Below the pieces are notes generated by a model, which was not told the DNA's origin, made no database searches, and saw only the letters and a program-made list of their open reading frames with translations. Positions 23,357 to 31,381 of a stretch of 33,117 nt of DNA are shown one piece after another. The stretch's first letter is position 1. Each line of letters begins with the position of its first letter. Source of the stretch: a virus; the IMG/VR virus record IMGVR_UViG_3300020438_000139, positions 1-33,117 of that record; one strand, given 5' to 3'. A program made the translations under genes and the position numbers.

Positions 23357-23792
23357 TTAAAAACTCCACTTTCTCTTCTTTTAACCACTCTTCTGCAAGT
23401 AGCACAGAACACGCCAAAAAATGAATATAGATAAAATGATCTGTATTCTCAGGCGGTACTGGTGTAACAACAAAAACAGGCGACCTATTATACTTAAAAA
23501 ATAACAATGGCTCCTGATTTCCTCCGGCGGCTTGTATCTCTAACTTTTTCCACCATTTTATCAAGTTATTTGTTTTCGGAGCCGTAAATATCTTATCTGA
23601 AAGAGGAGAGCTCTCATAGTTTTTTACTTCTATACAATACTTATTTTTCTCGTGAGGAACATATAAGTCTCCTTTCAAATATTCAAGTGCTCCAGAAGCA
23701 GGAACTCTTTCAAATTTAAGCTTTGTGTGGACTCGTAGCATGTCTCTTACGAGATACTCACCCCTAGCTCCTTTTGCTCTTGAATCTACCAC
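23346..23792 (-). CDS. PD-(D/E)XK nuclease, Holliday junction resolvase-like
   Basis: Predicted 148 aa; the GTG start at 23792 shares its G with the upstream TAG stop. Residues fit an Hjc/RecU-like core: Glu12 in KGARGEYLVRDML, Ser33-Gly34 (PASGALEYLKGDLYVP), Asp42, and Glu55-Val-Lys57 (CIEVKNYE). Such enzymes resolve branched recombination intermediates. The context of SbcC/SbcD, flap endonuclease and SSB supports a recombination or packaging-related resolvase. The C-terminus (EEWLKEEKVEFLNGV) is not informative. An alternative is a generic restriction-like nuclease; the KGARGE start favours the resolvase reading. Confidence 0.7.
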   Translation of the reverse strand: MVDSRAKGARGEYLVRDMLRVHTKLKFERVPASGALEYLKGDLYVPHEKNKYCIEVKNYESSPLSDKIFTAPKTNNLIKWWKKLEIQAAGGNQEPLLFFKYNRSPVFVVTPVPPENTDHFIYIHFLACSVLLAEEWLKEEKVEFLNGV

Positions 23793-24946
23793 TACTTCTC
23801 CAGTATATTTATTATGTCAGTAGCTAAGCCTTCAAACCAAGTGTTAGACCTACCTCTCGTTGTTTCTGCTGCTGTACCGATTCGTATACCACTCGTTTCT
23901 ATAAAGTTGCGAGGGTCATTAGGAACTCCATTCTTATTTACAGTAATTCCTTCTTCTTCTAAACGATCGGCAGCTTCTTTGCCACTAATGTTCTTATCTC
24001 TTAGATCGAGTAAGATAATATGGCTATCAGTTCCTCCTGTAATTACGTTATAGCCCGAACTCATAAATACTTTTGACATGGTTCGAGCATTCTTTATCAC
24101 AGCATCAATATAGTATCCAAAGCTCGGCTCCAATGCTTCCGCGAAACACTGAGCTTTTGCAGCAATCATGTTCATAAGAGGGCCACCTTGTGTGCCAGGA
24201 AAAATAGCACTACTTATTCTTTTTACATAGTTTGGGTTATTCCAAAGAATCATCCCACCTCTTGGCCCTCTTAGAGTTTTATGCGTAGTACTTGTAACTA
24301 CATCCGCATAGGGCAGAGGGTTTGGGTATCTTTTAGCTGCAACTAAACCACTGTAATGTGCCATATCACATAAAAGAAATGCATCGACTTCATCTGCAAT
24401 TTCTTTAAATTTTCCCCAATCTATCGCTCTGGAATAAGCACTCGCACCTGCTACAATCATATCCGGATTGGCTTCTTTTGCAATCTCTCTAATATCATCG
24501 TAGTTAAGGTATCCTTCCTCATCTACTCCATATGTAAAAGGTTTGTAAACTTTACCACTTAGCGTAGGCTTTGCTCCATGACTCAAGTGTCCGCCGCTAG
24601 CAAGATCCATTCCGAGTATTTTATCTCCTGGCTTTAAAAAAGCTTGATAGACCGCTGTGTTCGCATTGACCCCGCTATGAGGCTGTACATTTGAGTAATT
24701 ACTTCCGTATAGTTTACACACTAAACCGTCAGCAAGCAATTCTATTTCATCCATAAACTCGCAACCATTATAGTAGCGACCTCCTGGGTATCCTTCAGCG
24801 TACTTGTTTGTAAATACACTACCACAGAGCTCTCTTATAGGCTCGCTTGCAAAGTTTTCACTTGCAATAAGTTCTATCTGAGTTTCCTGTCTCTCTTCTT
24901 CTTGGAAAAGAATATTTTGAATTCTCTCGTCCATTATAGTTATCAT
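23792..24946 (-). CDS. glyA: Serine hydroxymethyltransferase
   Basis: Predicted 384 aa; PLP enzyme converting serine plus tetrahydrofolate to glycine plus 5,10-methylene-THF. PLP lysine Lys223 lies in TSTTHKTLRGPRGG; Asp194 and His197 in CDMAHYSGLVA; other family blocks are LIASENF, NKYAEGYPGGRYY, NVQPHSGVNAN and TSGIRIGTAAETTRG. The frame is open further upstream, but the ATG at 24946 overlaps the sbcC stop (ATGA) with GGAG five bases ahead and gives the family's normal N-terminus, so I chose it. It is about 30 residues shorter than E. coli GlyA. The methylene-THF product could feed thymidylate synthesis or cytosine hydroxymethylation, but no gene for either is in the window. Confidence 0.95.
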   Translation of the reverse strand: MITIMDERIQNILFQEEERQETQIELIASENFASEPIRELCGSVFTNKYAEGYPGGRYYNGCEFMDEIELLADGLVCKLYGSNYSNVQPHSGVNANTAVYQAFLKPGDKILGMDLASGGHLSHGAKPTLSGKVYKPFTYGVDEEGYLNYDDIREIAKEANPDMIVAGASAYSRAIDWGKFKEIADEVDAFLLCDMAHYSGLVAAKRYPNPLPYADVVTSTTHKTLRGPRGGMILWNNPNYVKRISSAIFPGTQGGPLMNMIAAKAQCFAEALEPSFGYYIDAVIKNARTMSKVFMSSGYNVITGGTDSHIILLDLRDKNISGKEAADRLEEEGITVNKNGVPNDPRNFIETSGIRIGTAAETTRGRSNTWFEGLATDIINILEK

Positions 24947-26742
24947 TGCCACTCCAATGCACTCACATTTCCGTCCTTTATTACTTCTATCTTTTCTAGC
25001 AACGGATGTGTCCATCCATGAGAAACTATATAAGTATTTAAGTCTTCTTTAAGTAATACTTCTACTATCTTTTCTCTTCCCGCTTCATCCAATACATTTA
25101 TTACTTCATCTAGAAATAATATATTTATACGAGACTTGGAGATACTACTCATAAGTTTACGAATAGCAATCAAAGTAGCGGTGTTTACTCTTGCTAGCTC
25201 TCCAGAAGAAAGAGCAAGTATATCTACTACACTTTCGTTATCCGTAATCTGTACATTTAATTTATCGTTTGATACAATAAATTCAAGTGTAAAGCGCCCG
25301 TCTGACAGTTCTGCCAGATAAGTATTTGTGAGTTCTTCTAACTCTTTTACTAAGTTTTCTATTTTGTAAGCAAGAAGTCCGTTTGTACTAAAAGCTTTTT
25401 TCAACGTTTCTAGATTAGCATCTAACTCTGTTATCTCTTTTAATGTCTCAGAAGCTTTATTTAGTTTTTCTATAAACCCATCTGTTTGGTCTTGAATTAT
25501 TTCTATTCGTGTATTTTCCCTCGTACGCTTTTCATTCTCCATTGCGATTCGAGATATTTCTTTTTTTGCACTCTGTAGTTCGATTTGAAGACTGGCCAAG
25601 CGAGACTCAAGCTGTCCTTTATCCAAAATACTCGCCGGTAGATTAGGCTCAATTGATCTATACAGATCCTCCCAATCTTTTTGAAGTTTATTTTTTCTAT
25701 CGAATTCAGTATTGTTTCTATGAATCTTTGTAACTTTCTCTTCATTGTACTTCTTTCTTCGCTCAAGGTCATCTAGTAGTGCTTTTTCGCTGTCTATCAA
25801 GTTTTGTTTAAACTCAGTATCTATTACTTGCTCACAGGTTGGACAAAATCCATCCAGTTTTTCGAGTTTTGTAAGCATCTTACTCGCAGCAGCTCTAGCA
25901 CCTTCTATTTGTCCTAGGTGTTTTTGAAATTCATCAGGAGATACTTTCTCCGTAACTTCTATACTATTTATCTCTTCAAGATCTATACCAGCTAGCATTT
26001 CTCTATACTGATTATTCCTTAGAATTTTTTTGTTTTTTTCAGAAATATTTTCAAGTTCTACTGAGAGTGAACGGAACTCTTTCTCTTCTTTATCCGTATT
26101 TATTTCTAAATCCAACATAGGTAGTATATTGGTACTCTCTAATTTATTTGTATTCAACCACTTTTCAACAGTTGCAATTTCCGAGGTCACTTCAATCATT
26201 TTGTTTGAAGCAGTCCGTGCAGCTTCTTTAAAAACTTCAAAGAGCTGAACATAGTCATCAAGGTGTAACAGGTCAATAAGAAACTTTTTTCTATTCGTAT
26301 CTGTTGCGGTTAGAAATTGTAGACTTGCATTCGTACTTTGATATACAAGCTGCGAAAAGGTTTTGAAATCAATACCTATTATTTCCTGAATAGTCTTGTA
26401 AGTGTTTGTAGCTGTATGACTAGAGATGTCCTCTCCATTCTTTGTAAGTTTTACTTTAATACTACTACTTCTTTTTACGTCAACTATATACTCATTTCCA
26501 TCTTTTTCAAATACTAACCAAATAGTATAACCATTACTCATGTACCGATTTGGTATATCTGCTTTCTTTATACCTTTTGAGTTTTTATTGTATAAAGCTT
26601 CTTCAATAATTAACGGTATGGAAGATTTACCCATACCGTTAGTACCAATAATCTGTGTGACTGTATCAATATCAAGTCTTAGATTATTATTTGGTCCGTA
26701 GCTGAAACAATTATCCCAACTGAGTTGTTTGAGCGTAATCAT
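24943..26742 (-). CDS. SbcC/Rad50-like nuclease ATPase subunit (T4 gp46 type)
   Basis: Predicted 599 aa, close to T4 gp46 and much shorter than E. coli SbcC. Walker A GTNGMGKSS (33-41); Q-loop at Gln131 (FSQLVYQ); two long coiled-coil arms; a zinc hook Cys300-Pro-Thr-Cys303; ABC signature LSSGELARVNT; Walker B and D-loop in INILFLDEVINVLDEAG. Partners with the adjacent SbcD-like subunit to process DNA ends for recombination-dependent replication. It overlaps sbcD by 32 bases and glyA by four. The short arms imply a compact complex. Confidence 0.9.
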   Translation of the reverse strand: MITLKQLSWDNCFSYGPNNNLRLDIDTVTQIIGTNGMGKSSIPLIIEEALYNKNSKGIKKADIPNRYMSNGYTIWLVFEKDGNEYIVDVKRSSSIKVKLTKNGEDISSHTATNTYKTIQEIIGIDFKTFSQLVYQSTNASLQFLTATDTNRKKFLIDLLHLDDYVQLFEVFKEAARTASNKMIEVTSEIATVEKWLNTNKLESTNILPMLDLEINTDKEEKEFRSLSVELENISEKNKKILRNNQYREMLAGIDLEEINSIEVTEKVSPDEFQKHLGQIEGARAAASKMLTKLEKLDGFCPTCEQVIDTEFKQNLIDSEKALLDDLERRKKYNEEKVTKIHRNNTEFDRKNKLQKDWEDLYRSIEPNLPASILDKGQLESRLASLQIELQSAKKEISRIAMENEKRTRENTRIEIIQDQTDGFIEKLNKASETLKEITELDANLETLKKAFSTNGLLAYKIENLVKELEELTNTYLAELSDGRFTLEFIVSNDKLNVQITDNESVVDILALSSGELARVNTATLIAIRKLMSSISKSRINILFLDEVINVLDEAGREKIVEVLLKEDLNTYIVSHGWTHPLLEKIEVIKDGNVSALEWQ

Positions 26743-27670
26743 TATACGTTCCTAAAATGTCAAATATTTTATCTTCTGGAAGCTCTAGAATATATGTTAA
26801 ATACTCTACTAGCTCGTCTTCAAGTGTCATTTCTTTATCTAATAGAAGAGTTGCTTCAGCACTTCTTTTTACTACTTTCTTATCTAAAAGTTCTGAGTTT
26901 TCTACTGCTGCAAGTTCTTGTATATTTCCTTCTATCTCATAAATTGTATGATGATAGGTTGTAGGAATCATGTCTGCCGGATCTGTAACTGTTTTTCTTA
27001 TAAGCTGTGGCAAAGTAAAAGGCCACCAGTTCCAAGACCAATCTTTTGGGTCTATAAGTAGATATCCTGTTTCGACTTCTTGTCTGTGAAAAGATGTAGT
27101 CATAGGACTACCAGGATACACTATATTTCTTTGTGTATTACTATGTGCGTGTAAGTCTCCTGCAAATACTACAGGAAACGAATCAAACCTCGATAAGTCT
27201 ACCTCGGGAGTTACGTGCGGAGGTATTTCACCCCGCACATGAGTGAAAAGAGGCATAGAGGTATTGAAGTGCTCTATACTACCTTTTCGGTGTAACTCTG
27301 CATAAGGCAGGACGCTAAAGCCCATATCCTCATCCACATACGAAATATCAACTATATTTACGAGAGGGTTTATGTCTCGCGATGCTTGTTTTAGCTGAGA
27401 GAAAAAAGTACGATTTTTACGAGTAGCTTCATGGTTTCCGTCAAAGATAAGAGTAGGCTTCTTTACATTTCTGAGAAAAGAAAAGTATAAAGCTAATTCT
27501 TCCATATTTGGAATACGGTCAAAAAGATCTCCACCAATAATGTGCATATCACAGCTTTTTGCTTGATAGTGTACTTGGTCAAAGAACTCTTGGTATCTTT
27601 TTTTCGCCCACTCAACTGGGACATTCTTCTGTCCCAGTTTTATGTGCCAATCCGCTGTAAATAAAATCAC
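26711..27670 (-). CDS. SbcD/Mre11-like nuclease subunit (T4 gp47 type)
   Basis: Predicted 319 aa with a GTG start overlapping the ssb stop (GTGA). Calcineurin-like phosphoesterase motifs in order: Asp7 and His9 (TADWHI), Asp48 (IIGGDLFDR), Asn79-His80 (FDGNHEA), a His in LFTHVRGEIPP, and AGDLHAHSN. These bind two metal ions. The C-terminal 90 residues are acidic and helical, consistent with the Rad50-binding region. Together with the downstream ATPase gene it forms the phage end-processing nuclease. Confidence 0.9.
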   Translation of the reverse strand: MILFTADWHIKLGQKNVPVEWAKKRYQEFFDQVHYQAKSCDMHIIGGDLFDRIPNMEELALYFSFLRNVKKPTLIFDGNHEATRKNRTFFSQLKQASRDINPLVNIVDISYVDEDMGFSVLPYAELHRKGSIEHFNTSMPLFTHVRGEIPPHVTPEVDLSRFDSFPVVFAGDLHAHSNTQRNIVYPGSPMTTSFHRQEVETGYLLIDPKDWSWNWWPFTLPQLIRKTVTDPADMIPTTYHHTIYEIEGNIQELAAVENSELLDKKVVKRSAEATLLLDKEMTLEDELVEYLTYILELPEDKIFDILGTYNDYAQTTQLG

Positions 27671-28293
27671 GCTATTTTAAACTCGTCTTCAATAGTTTCG
27701 TCAATTTCTTCTGAACCCGCGTCACGAATACGATCTAATAACTCTTTTTGAGCATCAGCAGTAGGACGAGCCATAACTTCATCCATAGACTTAAGGTCAG
27801 AAACCAATTCTAGTTCAGTTTCATTCAATGCACGAGTCTTGCACTTGAGTGCTTGCAATTGGTACTCTACATTGTAGGGCAGAGGGCCAGTCTTCACACG
27901 CTTGAATTGAACATCCCAGCCTGTTTCCACATCCGTAGGATCGCCTAAATCTTCTGCTGCGGTAATGATTTGTTCCCACAACTTCTTTTTCAAGTTTACA
28001 ACTTTGACTTGACCATTGTCAATACATTGAGTTGCATAGCTCCAACCACACTTAAGATCGGGATAGTATTCACGAACCCAATCTTTTTCCATGTTGTTAA
28101 AAGCTTCTTTGTTTCTGTCAAAGGACAAACACTCTAGTGGAATGTTTTTGTCATTTTCACCTTTTACCCAGTAAACATACCGAGCAAGAATGTCTCCGAC
28201 AAGTCGAAAACTGTTGTCACCATCTACATATTGAAAGCTGGTAATGCTTGATTTTTGAGCAGCACCTTTGTGCTGGTTGAATTGAATAGCCAT
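27667..28293 (-). CDS. Putative ssDNA-binding protein, gp32-like
   Basis: Predicted 208 aa. The central part (DNSFRLVGDILARYVYWVKG, later GWDVQFKRVKTGPLPYNVEY) looks like an OB-fold in the style of phage gp32-like proteins, rich in aromatic and basic residues. The C-terminus is acidic (AGSEEIDETIEDEFKIA), the usual protein-interaction tail of phage SSBs. No zinc-binding cluster as in T4 gp32. The operon position, just ahead of SbcD/SbcC, supports the call. The start shares one base with the upstream stop (TAATG). Confidence 0.65.
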   Translation of the reverse strand: MAIQFNQHKGAAQKSSITSFQYVDGDNSFRLVGDILARYVYWVKGENDKNIPLECLSFDRNKEAFNNMEKDWVREYYPDLKCGWSYATQCIDNGQVKVVNLKKKLWEQIITAAEDLGDPTDVETGWDVQFKRVKTGPLPYNVEYQLQALKCKTRALNETELELVSDLKSMDEVMARPTADAQKELLDRIRDAGSEEIDETIEDEFKIA

Positions 28294-28709
28294 TAATGGA
28301 TCTCCTCTGGTTTGACTTCTTCATAGAGAAAATGAACTTGTTCATCTTCATCTAGTGTAAGTAGCCTATTTGTTTCTATTACTAAATGTGGGTCAGACCC
28401 TACTCCTGGAACAAGAATAGCATCTAACGTTACCGTGCCTATTGCTTCATATTCTGCGTGTGAGCGTAAGCTGCACATAGCAATATATTGAGCAATTTCA
28501 CGATACGTGTACTTATGAGAGTGGTGCAGAAGTATATCGGGGTGCAGCATGAAACTGTCCCCGGAAAAGTCTATCTGAGAATATTTGTATATCTTATCCC
28601 ATTTATTTTTGGGTACTTGCTTTTCAACAAGCATACGGAAGATACGAACGGTGTTTACGACCTTTCCTTCCGCATGAATACAGATTTTCTGCCAGTCAAA
28701 TAAGAACAT
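28293..28709 (-). CDS. Hypothetical protein preceding ssb
   Basis: Predicted 138 aa. Contains LFDWQKICIHAEGKVVNTVR, NKWDKIYKYSQIDFSGDSFM, and HKYTYREIAQYIAMCSLRSH, followed by TVTLDAILVPGVG. I recognise no enzyme family; predicted alpha/beta, soluble. It is translationally coupled to ssb, suggesting a replication role. The annotated ATG (28709) lies only two bases after the -10 element of promoter P2, so it would not be in transcripts from P2. Either the gene is translated from read-through mRNA of the helicase genes or a later start (Met26) is used. Confidence 0.65.
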   Translation of the reverse strand: MFLFDWQKICIHAEGKVVNTVRIFRMLVEKQVPKNKWDKIYKYSQIDFSGDSFMLHPDILLHHSHKYTYREIAQYIAMCSLRSHAEYEAIGTVTLDAILVPGVGSDPHLVIETNRLLTLDEDEQVHFLYEEVKPEEIH

Positions 28710-28711
28710 AT

Positions 28712-28753
28712 ATTATACTAAAAATTAACCATCATGTCAAGAACTATTTTTTT
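28712..28753 (-). promoter_or_regulatory. Perfect sigma70-type promoter with upstream A-tract box (P2)
   Basis: On the minus strand, TTGACA (28740-28735), a 17-base spacer, and TATAAT (28717-28712). Upstream lies A7 (28753-28747) then TAGTTC. AAAAAAATAGTTCTTGACA here and AAAAAAATACTTCTTGACA at 3227-3245 differ at one base; both spacers end with T-rich sequence plus AG before TATAAT. Predicted start near 28705. It would drive ssb, sbcDC, glyA and the nrd genes. Confidence 0.85.
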
Positions 28754-28759
28754 ATAGTT
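28742..28759. other. Small inverted repeat overlapping promoter box
   Basis: AACTAT (28742-28747) and ATAGTT (28754-28759) flank a T6 stretch. It overlaps the helicase stop codon and the A-tract of P2. As a terminator it would be weak (all A/T stem, no T-run after it); as an operator it is possible. Confidence 0.4.
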
Positions 28760-30035
28760 GTTTGATTTCATATCCCTGTTTCATGTAGTGACCAATGCGA
28801 TTGGACGCCTGTCTTTTCGCAGTATTCCCTCTCAGGTGTATGTCAACAATCACAGGGTCTCTTTTATTCTCTTCCTTTCGTATAACTCTACCAATTAACT
28901 GTGTTAAGAGTGGTTCATTATTTACTGGAGTTCCAAGAATGAGACAACTCAGATTGTTTACTGAGATGCCTTCCGAAAAGATAGCTTGAGTTCCGAAAAG
29001 AATGTTCTTTTTACCGTTTCTCACAGCAGACAGGTACTCTTCTCTCTCCTCATGTGCTACCTCGCCCGTAATACATATAGCATCTTCGCCTGCCAGTTCG
29101 GCGCAAGCTTTCAGAAAATGTACACGGTCACTTACGACCAAAACTACATGGCCTTTTGCGGCGTAGGCCGCTGCAGCCATAGCAATGGTGTGTCTATACT
29201 CGTTATCATTTGCGAGTTTTGTTACTTTATTTGCCCAAGGTGTTCTAGCTCCATCCATAAATCTTATTTCTGAACGAATAACATGAACACTTGGCATCAT
29301 GAAGTTTTCTTTTGGGGGCTTAAAGACATTATGCCCAAAGTAATCACGAAAGACTACATGCTTACCGTCTTTTCTTTCTATCGTGCCTGATAAACCTATC
29401 TTATACCTTGCATAGTTTGAGTCTATTATTTTAGAAAACGTCGGAGACGAGACATGATGCATTTCATCCAAGATGATTGTACCAAAAGCATGGCGTATAG
29501 CCGGAATGTTACGGTAAAGAGTTTGAGTGTTGCCAATGACAATAGGAGCAGACAAATCCATGCTCCCGCTTCCAATAATACTTGGTTTAAATCCATAGAC
29601 TTTTTCTACCTCTTTTGCCCACTGATTTCTTAGTGGAACTGTATGAGTTACTACAAGTGTTTTCTGTCCAAGCTTACCTGCAATTGCAAGACCTGTAAAA
29701 GTCTTTCCCCAACTGACCCATGCGTTAATTATAGCGTTATCTTCAATTCCATCATAAACTTCCTTTTGACTTTCTCGTAAATCAAACTTAAACTCTGGAA
29801 GTTCTACAGGTATAGTTTCTCGCTTATCAACTATTTCATAGTCTTCTGGTATCAAATCCGTTCTTCCGACTGGAATACTCACTAGATTTGCTTTTATTCT
29901 TGCCATATTCTTTATAACAAGAGGAGGGTCTGTTGGATTATATGTCGGTATAGTATAAGTAAGCTCTTTGTTTAGAACTTCCTTATAACTTTCTGTTATC
30001 TCTAAATATATTCGATTGCTTATAACGGCTTTCAT
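28752..30035 (-). CDS. SF2 DNA helicase, UvsW-like
   Basis: Predicted 427 aa. Motifs: Gln90 region (LRESQKEVYDGI), a Walker A variant NAWVSWGKTFTG (Lys111), DEMHH at 190-194, a SGTIERKDG motif III/IIIa, and QLIGRVIRKEENK as motif VI. The N-terminal 80 residues form a separate beta-rich domain as in T4 UvsW. The likely role is remodelling branched recombination or replication intermediates. The glycine-poor Walker A (WVSWGKT instead of TGSGKT) is unusual but keeps the GKT. The gene overlaps the small ORF upstream by four bases. Confidence 0.87.
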   Translation of the reverse strand: MKAVISNRIYLEITESYKEVLNKELTYTIPTYNPTDPPLVIKNMARIKANLVSIPVGRTDLIPEDYEIVDKRETIPVELPEFKFDLRESQKEVYDGIEDNAIINAWVSWGKTFTGLAIAGKLGQKTLVVTHTVPLRNQWAKEVEKVYGFKPSIIGSGSMDLSAPIVIGNTQTLYRNIPAIRHAFGTIILDEMHHVSSPTFSKIIDSNYARYKIGLSGTIERKDGKHVVFRDYFGHNVFKPPKENFMMPSVHVIRSEIRFMDGARTPWANKVTKLANDNEYRHTIAMAAAAYAAKGHVVLVVSDRVHFLKACAELAGEDAICITGEVAHEEREEYLSAVRNGKKNILFGTQAIFSEGISVNNLSCLILGTPVNNEPLLTQLIGRVIRKEENKRDPVIVDIHLRGNTAKRQASNRIGHYMKQGYEIKQL

Positions 30036-30226
30036 TCACTGATTACTTCTATGATTTTTTCTTTTTCGATCATTTCAATTATTTTTAGTGTAAGATCAAT
30101 TTCTGCACAAATGAAAGATTGCCTCATCTGCAAACTTTCTAGCTGTTTTCTATAAAAGATGAGTTCTGCATCTTTCTCTCTGGTTTTGTGTAATTCGAGT
30201 AGAGAAACTATATTACTTTCACTCAT
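30032..30226 (-). CDS. Small helical protein between phoH and helicase
   Basis: Predicted 64 aa with four-base overlaps on both sides, so it is embedded in the coupled cistron. Nearly all of it is predicted helix with heptad-like spacing (VSLLELHKTREKDAELIFYR, then KQLESLQMRQSFICAEIDLT), suggesting a coiled coil. No family recognised. It may be a cofactor of the helicase or PhoH. Confidence 0.55.
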   Translation of the reverse strand: MSESNIVSLLELHKTREKDAELIFYRKQLESLQMRQSFICAEIDLTLKIIEMIEKEKIIEVISE

Positions 30227-30882
30227 AATCCTAAATCAGTCTTTGCAATTATATAATCTTTTACGAACTCACTTCGTACTATATCTTTGATCTCAAAGTC
30301 AATGAAATCGAAAGATCCCATATTTTTTAGTATTTGCATAAAGTTTTCTAGTCCGTTTGATTTTAAATCGGATTGGCGAAAGTCTCCGCAGAATATAACT
30401 CTACAGTTTTCTCCAACTCTCGTAATAATTGAGTCTAATTCATGAAAAGTCATATTTTGACACTCATCTATCATAATTATTGTATTTTTTAAGGTTATAC
30501 CTCTTATAAAAGAAGTGGTCATAAAATCTACTAAACCTTTTGTTTTAAGTATTTCATAGGCATCTCCTCTTTGAAATAACTCAAGAGCTATTTCTTTATA
30601 AGGCTCTTCATATACAGATGCTTTTTCTTTTTCACTACCAGGCAGAAATCCAATATCCCTTGTAGGTACTGCACTTCGTATGATAACAAAGTTATTATAA
30701 ACACCCTTTACCATATCATCGAATGCAAGATAGCAAGAAATAAAAGTTTTTCCTGTACCAGCGAGTCCATGTAAAATAAGATTTTTGTCACTTTCAAATG
30801 CTACAAGTTGATTCTTTGTAAGAGGTTCTATTTCTGCAAGTGAAAGCCCCGATCCAGCCAATGTTTTTGATCTTTTTGACAT
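30223..30882 (-). CDS. phoH: PhoH-like ATPase
   Basis: Predicted 219 aa from the ATG at 30882, chosen because AAAGG lies 10 bases ahead and it begins just after the upstream stop; an ATG at 30957 in the same frame would overlap the upstream gene by 71 bases. Walker A GLAGTGKT (39-46), the PhoH-specific RSAVPTRDIGFLPGSEKEK block, Walker B IIMIDECQN (family usually DEAQN), and FCGDFRQSDL. PhoH is very common in marine phages; its function is still unclear (a helicase or RNA-related role is proposed). The location in the replication operon suggests nucleic acid work, not phosphate regulation. Confidence 0.92.
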   Translation of the reverse strand: MSKRSKTLAGSGLSLAEIEPLTKNQLVAFESDKNLILHGLAGTGKTFISCYLAFDDMVKGVYNNFVIIRSAVPTRDIGFLPGSEKEKASVYEEPYKEIALELFQRGDAYEILKTKGLVDFMTTSFIRGITLKNTIIMIDECQNMTFHELDSIITRVGENCRVIFCGDFRQSDLKSNGLENFMQILKNMGSFDFIDFEIKDIVRSEFVKDYIIAKTDLGL

Positions 30883-30886
30883 ATAC

Positions 30887-31381
30887 TTATACCTTTCTTC
30901 GAGTGTCAGCAAGTTTTTCTTGTGAATACTCGTAAAGCAACCAAGGTCGGTTCCCAAGGTGCAAAATTCCCGCCCATTGAAGCTCTGCTCTGGGTGGGCG
31001 GGGTACTTTAAAAGGAAAACTAACTCCTTTTAACCAAATAATAGAAGCACTGTCTCTACGCTCTACTTTTTTAATCCTATAGTATCGAAGAGAGCAAGAT
31101 CGCGTTTTTTCATAAAGAAAAGGCACCCCTCTAACATCTATAAAAGTTTTACTTGTTTGTTTCAGTATTCCGATTAGACTTCCTAGAGAGCCTCGTATCG
31201 GCATAAGATTTTTCATAGGTGTTTGCATTCTTCTTTTGCCTATTGTGTCTCCCTGCATATTCCTATCATCAATCAGGCGATTATCAATATAGAGCAACCC
31301 GTCTCTTTCATACCAGTTGCTAGAAGGCAATATAAATACTGGAAAAGCTATTCTTGGTATAGTTTTATATGTAATCACCAT
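30887..31381 (-). CDS. Uncharacterised basic protein between polymerase and phoH
   Basis: Predicted 164 aa from ATG 31381, which has GAGAAG 4-7 bases ahead; GTG 31378 and an earlier TTG 31393 are alternatives, so the start is uncertain. It overlaps the polymerase 3' end. Features: ITYKTIPRIAFPVFILPSS, YIDNRLIDDRNMQGDTIGKR, PFLYEKTRSCSLRYYRIKKV, WLKGVSFPFKVPRPPRAELQ, and a basic end ADTRRKV. Rich in Arg/Lys and aromatics, consistent with nucleic-acid binding. I recognise no named family. Coupling to polymerase hints at a polymerase accessory role (inference). Confidence 0.65.
   Translation of the reverse strand: MVITYKTIPRIAFPVFILPSSNWYERDGLLYIDNRLIDDRNMQGDTIGKRRMQTPMKNLMPIRGSLGSLIGILKQTSKTFIDVRGVPFLYEKTRSCSLRYYRIKKVERRDSASIIWLKGVSFPFKVPRPPRAELQWAGILHLGNRPWLLYEYSQEKLADTRRKV

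Noticed and set aside
23487-23492. AGTATAAT on the minus strand inside the resolvase gene, like the -10 of P1/P2
   Set aside because: No -35 element and no A-tract box at the right distance (AGGAGC 17 bases upstream); it is coding sequence.
24947-25015. Longer glyA start at 25015
   Set aside because: The extra 23 residues are basic and unlike the family; the ATGA overlap start with GGAG gives the normal N-terminus.
26741-26763. TTGACA and TATAAT on the minus strand near the sbcC start
   Set aside because: The spacer is only 11 bases, too short for sigma70, and the elements lie inside the sbcD/sbcC overlap.
30883-30957. Longer phoH start at 30957
   Set aside because: It would overlap the upstream gene by 71 bases and adds residues not typical of PhoH; the ATG at 30882 has a ribosome site and follows the upstream stop by four bases.
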